A stretch of 6,664 nt of DNA from Pseudomonas fluorescens (GTDB taxonomy: Bacteria; Pseudomonadota; Alphaproteobacteria; UBA2136; UBA6156), in contig QFOU01000068.1 of assembly GCA_003241595.1 (NCBI GenBank), forward strand, positions 1-6,664, given 5' to 3'. Each line of letters starts with the position of its first letter. Position 1 is the first letter of the stretch. The notes under the pieces were generated by a model, which was not told the DNA's origin, ran no database searches, and saw only the letters and a program-made list of their open reading frames with translations. Made by a program: the position numbers and the translations under genes. Shown here piece after piece: positions 1 to 5,539 of this stretch.

Positions 1-762
1 CACCTGGATGCCGGCGGACGGGTGGGCGAGACCCGCGAACGCGACCAAGGACTTACCGCGCAGGGGGGCGAGGCTATCGGGATTCAAACGGGTTTCCAGT
101 CGATAAGACGGCAAGCCGTAATAGGGAATGGGCGACTGCGGTTGTTCATTCAAGACGATAGCAAAGTGGGCACGGCTACGGTTGGGCAAGGTCTCGCGCA
201 GGGGACCGGCGGGAAGTGGCAGGCCATTACCCCAGACCGAGCTGCCCGGTTTGCTGTGGCTTCCATTGATGACGAGGATGTCGGCCTGACGGGCGACATC
301 GCGGCGTTGGAAGCCGTCATCGAGGATCATCAGTGTGGCGCCTGCCTGTTCCGCACGGCGGACCACGGCGGCACGGTTGCGGCCGACCCAGACGCTGACC
401 GACTGGCCGCGGAAGTGGCGGGCCATGGCCATGGGTTCGTCACCGACCTCTGCGGCGCTGTGGAGGTGCGGCGAGACCTGGATGGGCAATGTGGACTGAC
501 CGCCGTAGCCGCGGCTTATAATCGCCACCTGATAGCCTTTGGCCGCGTAATAGGAGGCCAACCCCTGCACAACGGGGGTTTTGCCTGCTCCGCCCACCAC
601 GAGATTGCCGACACTGATGACGGGGACGGCGGCGTAATAGGGATTGCGGGCGCGGCGGCGGCCGTTGAGGTCGGCGATACCGGCGTACAGCATGGCCAAC
701 GGCCACAATGCGTAGGCAGTGAGGGAAGGCTTGGGTTGATACCAGAACTTAGGCGCGAACAT
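1..762 (-). CDS. lpxK: Tetraacyldisaccharide 4'-kinase LpxK, C-terminus cut off by window edge
   Basis: LpxK phosphorylates the 4' position of the tetraacyldisaccharide 1-phosphate to give lipid IVA, at the cytoplasmic face of the inner membrane. The 254 visible codons start at ATG 762 and stay open to base 1; the family is usually about 320-350 residues, so the last quarter or so is missing. Motifs seen: the Walker A loop VGNLVVGGAGKTP (residues 51-63), SRGYGG (83-88), GDEP (107-110; in the family this Asp is thought to act in catalysis), DDGFQ (148-152, Walker B-like), and LPAGPLRE (183-190). A hydrophobic stretch near residues 15-30 fits the membrane-associated N-terminal helix. An in-frame stop sits two codons upstream (TAG at 768-766), so the start is well bounded, although there is no clean Shine-Dalgarno. 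It lies 82 bp after waaA and is probably the distal gene of that operon. The last visible residues (HPSAGIQV) do not match the P-x-KFF pattern usual after AFAG. Confidence 0.95.
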   Translation of the reverse strand, partial: MFAPKFWYQPKPSLTAYALWPLAMLYAGIADLNGRRRARNPYYAAVPVISVGNLVVGGAGKTPVVQGLASYYAAKGYQVAIISRGYGGQSTLPIQVSPHLHSAAEVGDEPMAMARHFRGQSVSVWVGRNRAAVVRRAEQAGATLMILDDGFQRRDVARQADILVINGSHSKPGSSVWGNGLPLPAGPLRETLPNRSRAHFAIVLNEQPQSPIPYYGLPSYRLETRLNPDSLAPLRGKSLVAFAGLAHPSAGIQV

Positions 763-844
763 GCCCTATTAGTGCCACAGCGGTGGCGTTAGGCAAGCGG
801 ATTTACGCGGTGTGTCGGATATCGGACAGTCGGGCGTGGCGGAA

Positions 845-2125
845 TTAAGCCAGCGGCATGATATTGAGGATGCGCTCGGCCGCTGTAGAGGACGGGCCTG
901 CCAGATTCGGCATGGCATCCAGAATATGTTTTTGCTGGGTGTCCATCTCGGCAGGGTTGGTGAGCAGGCGCTGGATGGTGCGGGTGAGGGTGGGCATATC
1001 CGGTGCGATGTTCACCAGTTTGGCGGTCACCAGCGTGGGCAGCATATCCTGGAAGTTGAACATATGCGGGCCGGTGAGGGTGGGAGTGCCAAGTTTGAGA
1101 GGCTCCAACGGGTTGTGGCCGCCGTGGCGTACCAGGCTACCGCCGATCAGTGCCACGGAGGCGAGGCGGTACCAGAGGCCGAGTTCGCCCAGAGAGTCGG
1201 CAATATAGATATCGGTGTGGCGGGCACCGCCGAGGACCGGCATTTCGCCAAGGCCACGGCGTTTAACGGCTTTGGTGAAGCGTGCGACCTCGTTGGCGGC
1301 TTGTGTACCGCGGTGCGGGTGGCGGGGCACGATGATGGTGAGCAGGTTCGGTACCGTCGGTTTGAGTGCGGCGTGCAATTGCGCGACCATGGCTTCTTCA
1401 CCCGGGTGGGTGCTGCCGGCGACGAGCACGGGGCGCTCGTTGAGAGCCGCGATGAATTTTTCGAGTTGGGCGGCATCGACCGGAAGGGGGTCGGCATCGA
1501 ATTTGAGGTTACCACTGACCACGACATTTTTGGCTCCCAGTGCCATGAGGCGCTCGGCATCGGTCTGACGTTGGGCCAGTACCAGACCAAACCGGCTGAT
1601 GAGCGGGCGGAAGAACCAGCCCCAGCGCTTGTAGCGGGGCCATGAACGGTCGGAAATACGACCATTGAGCAGCACGGGGTTGGGGGCGCGGGACAGGAGT
1701 TCCGGCCAGAAATCGGATTCGACGAATACGCTGACGGAAGGGTTCCAGTGTTTGATGAAGGCTTTGGTGGCACCCATGGTATCGAGCGGGACGTATTGCA
1801 CGCAGGTGGTGCCGGTGCCAGGGAGGCTGGCAGCAATCTTGGTCAGCATCTTGCGGCCGTTGGTAGTGCCCGTGGTGAGCAGCAGGTTGAGGCCCGGGCG
1901 TTGCTGGCGGAGTGCGCGGAGTACCGGTTGGGTGCTGACGACCTCGCCCACGCTGGCGCCGTGTACCCATAACAAGGGGCCGTTGGGGCGCGGCTGGCTG
2001 GCGATACCGCGACGCTCGGGGAAATTATCGCGGTCTTCGCGTCCGCGGAAAGCGCGCCAGGCGAGCAGCGTGAAAATCAGCGGGAAAAGGAGAACCTTGA
2101 GCGTACGGTAAATGAGCAGATGCAT
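845..2125 (-). CDS. waaA: 3-deoxy-D-manno-octulosonic acid (Kdo) transferase WaaA
   Basis: WaaA (KdtA) transfers Kdo from CMP-Kdo to lipid IVA, joining lipid A to the LPS core at the inner face of the inner membrane. The 426 residues match the full family length. Residues 1-25 form a hydrophobic N-terminal anchor. WVHGASVGE (53-61) carries the conserved acceptor-domain glutamate (Glu61), which is the catalytic base in studied homologues. TTGTTNG (84-90) follows, then VESDFWPELL (135-144), where many homologues have ETELWP. LNGRISDRSW (153-162), GNLKFD (205-210), AGSTHPGEE (236-244) and VPRHPHR (266-272) are all present. GGSLVRHGGHNPLEP (328-342) is the CMP-Kdo-binding C-terminal GT-B signature. 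The start gives the expected anchor and lies only 13 bp after the acyltransferase stop, so translation is probably coupled; no good Shine-Dalgarno is visible. I cannot tell whether it adds one or several Kdo residues. Confidence 0.96.
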   Translation of the reverse strand: MHLLIYRTLKVLLFPLIFTLLAWRAFRGREDRDNFPERRGIASQPRPNGPLLWVHGASVGEVVSTQPVLRALRQQRPGLNLLLTTGTTNGRKMLTKIAASLPGTGTTCVQYVPLDTMGATKAFIKHWNPSVSVFVESDFWPELLSRAPNPVLLNGRISDRSWPRYKRWGWFFRPLISRFGLVLAQRQTDAERLMALGAKNVVVSGNLKFDADPLPVDAAQLEKFIAALNERPVLVAGSTHPGEEAMVAQLHAALKPTVPNLLTIIVPRHPHRGTQAANEVARFTKAVKRRGLGEMPVLGGARHTDIYIADSLGELGLWYRLASVALIGGSLVRHGGHNPLEPLKLGTPTLTGPHMFNFQDMLPTLVTAKLVNIAPDMPTLTRTIQRLLTNPAEMDTQQKHILDAMPNLAGPSSTAAERILNIMPLA

Positions 2126-2138
2126 GATGGGTTATAAC

Positions 2139-2792
2139 TTATGAGTTTGAGGCGTGTGTGGCAAGGGAGGCGGTACCGCCCTGTGCCTGTGTGGTGAGCG
2201 TATTCAGTGCGCTTTGCAAGCTGGCGGGCTGTTCGTCGGTAATCGCGTTTCCGAAGGCCACGTACAAGGTGGCGAAGGGGTAGGGGAGGCGGAATTTATC
2301 CCAGCTGTTAAATGTTTTACCTTTGCTTGACCAGACGGCGCAGGGAACGAGGGGGAGCTTGGTGAGGCGGGCGACCTCGGACGCGCCTTGCTTGGCTACA
2401 TAGGCCGGGCCGCGTGGGCCATCCGGCGTAATGAACAACGCGTGACCGCTTTTGGCCGCGCGCAGGAGTTCGCGGGTGCCGGTAAGTGCATTGCGGTGGC
2501 TGGAGCCGACGGCCGCCTTGATACCGAACCAGCGTGCGATCGCCGCAATCGCGACACCATCGCGGCTTGCCGACATCAAGGCGAGCAACGGATGGGGGAT
2601 GTGCTGGCTGATGGCCGGCAACATGGCAATCTGTTGATGCCAGCCTGCGAGGACAACGGGGCCTTGCAGTAGCTCTGGCGGGAGAGGTGTGACCACCTGA
2701 ACGCGTGCGGTGGCATGCACCAGTTTGCTATACAGTGCGACCACTGTGATCATGACCGTAATGAACAGAGGGTGGCGTGTAAGTTTCTTCAT
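2139..2792 (-). CDS. DUF374-family (LpxJ-like) lipid acyltransferase
   Basis: This 217-residue protein belongs to the DUF374 family of lysophospholipid acyltransferase-like proteins (COG2121), which includes the epsilonproteobacterial lipid A secondary acyltransferase LpxJ. It has an N-terminal hydrophobic segment (about residues 8-27), the WH pair (51-52) with the presumed catalytic His, SASRDG (74-79), GSS (96-98), the diagnostic TPDGPRGP (122-129) and WDKFRLPYPF (164-173). The fold is expected to sit at the cytoplasmic face of the inner membrane and transfer an acyl chain to a lipid acceptor. The acceptor cannot be read from sequence, but the tight linkage to waaA (13 bp) and lpxK points to a lipid A precursor. 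The start at 2792 gives a normal Lys-rich N-terminus ahead of the anchor; Met14 is an unlikely alternative because it would cut the anchor. The family call is firm; the lipid A role is inference. Confidence 0.87.
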   Translation of the reverse strand: MKKLTRHPLFITVMITVVALYSKLVHATARVQVVTPLPPELLQGPVVLAGWHQQIAMLPAISQHIPHPLLALMSASRDGVAIAAIARWFGIKAAVGSSHRNALTGTRELLRAAKSGHALFITPDGPRGPAYVAKQGASEVARLTKLPLVPCAVWSSKGKTFNSWDKFRLPYPFATLYVAFGNAITDEQPASLQSALNTLTTQAQGGTASLATHASNS

Positions 2793-2813
2793 GCGATAGA
2801 CGTGTGGCTTTAC

Positions 2814-2836
2814 CTTGCCCTCCCCACAAGGGCAAG
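2814..2836. repeat. Inverted repeat (hairpin) between the His-rich gene and the acyltransferase
   Basis: CTTGCCC (2814-2820) and GGGCAAG (2830-2836) form a perfect 7 bp stem around a 9 nt loop. It lies in the 57 bp gap between the two minus-strand genes. Read on the minus strand no T-run follows it, so it should not stop the operon transcript. Read on the plus strand it is followed by TGTTTTT, resembling a weak intrinsic terminator against antisense transcription. It could also be an mRNA processing or stability element. Confidence 0.5.
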
Positions 2837-2849
2837 TGTTTTTGGCGGG

Positions 2850-3536
2850 TTAGTGGAGGGTGTGCGTGCTGCAGCAGCTCTCATCTGTGACCTCGGGGGC
2901 ACGTGAGACCTTGAGGGCGGCGCAGATGGACAGCCCGACCAGTGCACCTTGCAGCACGGCAGCGATACCCCACACCGTTGGGATATAAGCGGACGCAAAG
3001 GGCAGCATGATGTAGGCCATCATGGCGCACATGGCGACCGGAGCGGCTGCAATGGCGCCACTGATTGCGCTGCCCCACCATTTGCCGGCGTATCCCATAC
3101 CCAGCACGATGGCGGCATAGGCCATGGAGGTGACCACCTGTGTGGTGAAGATCAGGCCGTGGCGAATCTCGCCATCGATACGCCAGAAAGCAGCGTGTTC
3201 GGCGTAGGCCTGCATGAGGAACCGGCTGTGCAGGAGCCAATCGGTGGCAAACAAGGTGATGAAGGCCACGACGGCAGCGGCCCAGAAGCTGCGTGTGCTC
3301 AGCAATTTGCCGAGCGGGCAGTTCGTGCAGAGCGCGCGCGCGCAGGCACAGAGATTGAGTTTGTGGGTATGATGGTGGTGGCTGCAGCCACAACCTTCGC
3401 TGTGAGCGTGGTCATGATGGTGAGTATGTGCGTGAGGGGGTTCATCCTTTGGCCAGACGGTGAGCTTGGCCGCTTTTTGAGCAATGGGTTTAGCTGCCGG
3501 TTTGGCTGGCTTGGCGACGGGTTTGCGGGGTGCCAT
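2850..3536 (-). CDS. Uncharacterised multi-pass membrane protein with His- and Cys-rich cytoplasm-side N-terminus
   Basis: I do not recognise a characterised function. The 228 residues fall into four parts. Residues 1-27 are a Lys/Ala/Pro low-complexity stretch with repeated AKP/AAKP units. Residues 35-58 hold 12 histidines, including HTHHHDHAH and SHHHHTH, with Cys49 and Cys51. Residues 63-73 carry CAC...C..C (Cys63, 65, 70, 73). Residues 84-207 are hydrophobic with about four membrane segments (near 84-103, 128-149, 157-180, 186-207). The C-terminus adds CCSTHTLH (221-228). The DWLLHSRFLMQAY...FWR pattern (99-119) and the GYAGKWWG turn resemble a widespread family of small uncharacterised bacterial membrane proteins; this is recognition from memory and only moderate. 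The His/Cys clusters suggest binding of a divalent metal such as Zn, Ni, Co or Cu (inference). AGAAAGGG (3550-3543), 6 nt before the ATG, supports the start. It follows the msbA terminator and precedes the acyltransferase by 57 bp, so it probably leads the downstream operon. Confidence 0.8.
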   Translation of the reverse strand: MAPRKPVAKPAKPAAKPIAQKAAKLTVWPKDEPPHAHTHHHDHAHSEGCGCSHHHHTHKLNLCACARALCTNCPLGKLLSTRSFWAAAVVAFITLFATDWLLHSRFLMQAYAEHAAFWRIDGEIRHGLIFTTQVVTSMAYAAIVLGMGYAGKWWGSAISGAIAAAPVAMCAMMAYIMLPFASAYIPTVWGIAAVLQGALVGLSICAALKVSRAPEVTDESCCSTHTLH

Positions 3537-3542
3537 GGAGGG

Positions 3543-3550
3543 CCCTTTCT
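3543..3550 (-). promoter_or_regulatory. Ribosome binding site of the His-rich membrane protein gene
   Basis: On the minus strand AGAAAGGG lies 6 nt before the ATG at 3536. It is one of the better Shine-Dalgarno-like sequences on this strand. It partly overlaps the perfect palindrome AGGGCCCT (3539-3546), which could hide the site by local pairing. Confidence 0.5.
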
Positions 3551-3563
3551 GTTGATGGGGCTT

Positions 3564-3591
3564 AGTGTACGTGCTTGGTGTCTGATGAAAA
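3564..3591 (-). promoter_or_regulatory. Weak candidate promoter upstream of the His-rich gene
   Basis: On the minus strand TTTTCA (3591-3586) and TACACT (3569-3564) are separated by 16 bp, each matching the sigma-70-type consensus at four of six positions. A promoter is expected here because the msbA transcript ends at the terminator just upstream and the next four genes need a start. The match itself is weak. Confidence 0.25.
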
Positions 3592-3623
3592 GGGTTTGCC
3601 CGTGGTTGAGGGTGTGGATTGTG

Positions 3624-3651
3624 ATAAAAAAACCGCCCTGGCGGGCGGTTT
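3624..3651 (-). terminator. Intrinsic (Rho-independent) terminator after msbA
   Basis: On the minus strand AAACCGCCC (3651-3643), loop GCCA (3642-3639) and GGGCGGTTT (3638-3630) form a perfect 9 bp GC-rich stem, and the T-run continues to 3626. It begins 2 nt after the msbA stop codon (3656-3654). No T-run follows in the plus direction, so it should act only on leftward transcription. Confidence 0.93.
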
Positions 3652-3653
3652 GG

Positions 3654-5435
3654 TTAGGCGTCGAGGTCTTCGGCGGTGGCTTGCATGCTCCACAGCTTAT
3701 GGTAAAGTCCGCGCTTTTTGAGAAGTTGCGCATGGCTGCCGTGTTCGACAACCTTACCGTTATCCAGCACGACGATCGTGTTGGCGTGGGCGATGGTGGA
3801 GAGGCGGTGCGCAACGATGAGCGTGGTGCGGTTCTCGGAGAGTTTTTGCAGCGCTTTCTGGACGTCTTTTTCAGAGGCGGTGTCGAGAGCGGCGGTGGCT
3901 TCATCCAGCAGCAGTACAGGCGCGTTCTTGAGAATGGCGCGGGCGATGGCGATGCGTTGCTTTTGGCCGCCTGAAAGTTTGAGGCCGTTCTCACCGAGGA
4001 CCGTGTTGTAGCCTTCTGGCAGGGCAGTGACAAAGCCGTGCGCGGCGGCGGCTTTGGCGGCAGCTTCGATACTGGCTTGGGTGGCCTTGGGATTGCCATA
4101 GGCGATGTTGGCGGCGATGGTATCGTCGAACATGGCGACTTCCTGGGTGACCAAGCCCACCTGGCTGCGCAGCGACTTCAGGGTGGCGCGCGAGATATCT
4201 TGGCCATCGATGCTGATGTGTCCGTTGGCGATATTGTAGAAGCGCGGCAGGAGATTCAGCAGCGAGGTTTTACCGGCGCCCGACGGGCCCACAAAGGCGA
4301 CGGTGTGGCCGGCGGGGATCTCCAGATTGATGTTGGTGAGGGCGTGGGTGCCATCCGGGTAGACGAGGTCGACATGGTTAAAGGTGATGGCGCCTTGCGT
4401 GATCTTGAGCGGTTTGGCGTCCGGCATGTCGGTGAGGGTGACGGGGGCGTCGATGATCTCGAAGGCGCGTTCGGCAGCGGCGAGGCCCTCTTGCAGGTTG
4501 TTGTTGAGATTTGTGAGGCTTTTCAGCGGGCGGCTCAGCATGACCAGTGACGCCATGAAGCTGGCAAAGGCCCCGGGGGTGAGTGTGTCGTCGGCGATGC
4601 GCTGGCCGGCGTAAAGCATGATGATGGCGATGACGGCGGTACCAATGAGTTCGACCGAAGGGGAAGACAGTGCGCGGACACGAACCGAGCGCAGGGTGCT
4701 GTCGAGCACATCGGCGATGCGGTTGGACATGCGTTTTTCCTCGGCGCGTTCCTGCGTGTAGCTTTGCACCTGACGGATGTTATGCAGGGCCTGGGAGAGC
4801 TGGTGCGTCATACGGGCAGTGCTTTCCTGATTCACGCGGCTGTATTTGCGGGTCAGGCGGCCAAAACGGCGGATGGGCACGGCGGTGAGGGGGATGATCA
4901 GCATGGTGAGCAGGGTCAATTTGACGTCTTGCAGCAGCATGTTGCCGAAGAGGCCGATGATGGTGCCCCCATCACGCAGGCCGGAGTTGAAGATCTGAGT
5001 GACCGCGTATTTGAGGCGCTGAAGATCGGAGATAAAACGGCTGGTGAGGGTGCCGCTGGGGTTCTGGGCAAAGAAGTTGAGGTTCTGCTGGAGGGTTTTG
5101 GCGTACATTTCCTCCTGCAGATTGGCGACGATGCGCTGGCCCACGCTTTCCATGAAATATTGCTGGTAGTAGCTGGCGATGCCGCGAATGGCGGTGAGGC
5201 CGACGATGGTAAAGATCACCGTATTGATCACGCCGATCTTACCGTTGATCAGACCGTTGTCGAACAGCGGTTGTACCAAGTGGGCCTGCATTGCCAGAGC
5301 CAGTGCGATGATGAACATGGCGAGACCCGACCACGCGAGGTCGGATTTATGGCTCCAGAGATAATGGCGGAGAACGCGGGCCAGCATGGGGCCGGTGGAG
5401 TAGGAATCGGACGTGCGATGTTTGCGAGGTGACAT
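3654..5435 (-). CDS. msbA: Lipid A / LPS exporter MsbA-type ABC transporter (fused membrane and ATPase domains)
   Basis: This half-transporter acts as a homodimer that flips core-lipid A (or another lipid or drug substrate) across the inner membrane using ATP. Numbered from the chosen start (593 residues, near the usual 580-600), the six-helix membrane domain spans about residues 20-310. The ATPase domain follows with Walker A GPSGAGKTS (383-391), the Q-loop (Gln431), signature LSGGQ (487-491), Walker B VLLLDE (507-512), the D-loop and switch His543 in AHRLS. The reading frame extends upstream to an ATG at 5492. I prefer 5435 because the extra 19 residues look unlike a protein N-terminus and would leave only a few bases for divergent promoters. 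Neither start has a clear Shine-Dalgarno, and Met at 5387 is also possible. Linkage to waaA and lpxK supports lipid A as substrate, but sequence alone cannot exclude a general multidrug exporter of the same fold. A terminator follows the stop directly. Confidence 0.93.
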   Translation of the reverse strand: MSPRKHRTSDSYSTGPMLARVLRHYLWSHKSDLAWSGLAMFIIALALAMQAHLVQPLFDNGLINGKIGVINTVIFTIVGLTAIRGIASYYQQYFMESVGQRIVANLQEEMYAKTLQQNLNFFAQNPSGTLTSRFISDLQRLKYAVTQIFNSGLRDGGTIIGLFGNMLLQDVKLTLLTMLIIPLTAVPIRRFGRLTRKYSRVNQESTARMTHQLSQALHNIRQVQSYTQERAEEKRMSNRIADVLDSTLRSVRVRALSSPSVELIGTAVIAIIMLYAGQRIADDTLTPGAFASFMASLVMLSRPLKSLTNLNNNLQEGLAAAERAFEIIDAPVTLTDMPDAKPLKITQGAITFNHVDLVYPDGTHALTNINLEIPAGHTVAFVGPSGAGKTSLLNLLPRFYNIANGHISIDGQDISRATLKSLRSQVGLVTQEVAMFDDTIAANIAYGNPKATQASIEAAAKAAAAHGFVTALPEGYNTVLGENGLKLSGGQKQRIAIARAILKNAPVLLLDEATAALDTASEKDVQKALQKLSENRTTLIVAHRLSTIAHANTIVVLDNGKVVEHGSHAQLLKKRGLYHKLWSMQATAEDLDA

Positions 5436-5539
5436 GGGGAGAGCTTGTAACACGAAACCTGGCAGGCTGCCTATGAGGATTCTCTGACACATATCTTGCT
5501 TATGTTATGAGCGGGCGAGTTATGAAGAGGTCACGGGGA
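5436..5539. promoter_or_regulatory. Divergent intergenic region with TTATG repeats
   Basis: With the preferred starts, these 104 bp separate msbA (leftward) from the phosphatase gene (rightward) and must carry both promoters. TTATG occurs at 5500-5504, 5505-5509 and 5520-5524, so the heptamer GTTATGA is repeated with a 15 bp period (5504-5510 and 5519-5525). For the plus strand CTGACA (5484-5489) matches a -35 box at five of six positions, with TATGAG (5506-5511) 16 bp later as a poor -10. No convincing box pair was found for msbA. The regulatory role follows from gene layout; the individual boxes are guesses. Confidence 0.45.
5525..5530 (+). promoter_or_regulatory. Shine-Dalgarno deciding the phosphatase start
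   Basis: AAGAGG lies 9 nt before the ATG at 5540. The alternative ATGs at 5507, 5522 and 5588 have no comparable sequence, so this site favours 5540. Confidence 0.45.

Noticed and set aside
774..787. GCCAC-N4-GTGGC hairpin upstream of lpxK
   Set aside because: Only a 5 bp stem with no T-run and no special placement; such repeats are expected by chance.
22..792. Long plus-strand open frame opposite lpxK
   Set aside because: It is antisense to clear LpxK motifs, its translation is rich in Gly/Asp/Ala/His without domains, and long antisense frames are common in G+C-rich genes.
818..836. Apparent palindrome around GATATC in the waaA-lpxK gap
   Set aside because: Only the six central bases are symmetric; the flanking CGG copies are direct, not inverted.
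812..1645. Long plus-strand open frame opposite waaA
   Set aside because: Same situation: the minus-strand WaaA reading contains all family motifs; the plus reading has none.
2949..3974. 341-codon plus-strand frame spanning the His-rich gene, the terminator and the end of msbA
   Set aside because: It runs antisense across two genes and a minus-strand terminator, has no recognisable domain, and its composition looks like a shadow of Ala/His/Pro codons.
4764..5432. Plus-strand frame opposite the msbA membrane domain
   Set aside because: MsbA is unambiguous on the other strand; the plus translation is low-complexity Gly/Asp/Glu/His.
5436..5492. Upstream 19-codon extension of msbA
   Set aside because: The residues do not resemble a protein N-terminus, no ribosome site precedes it, and it would leave only 14 bp to the earliest divergent start; kept only as an alternative.
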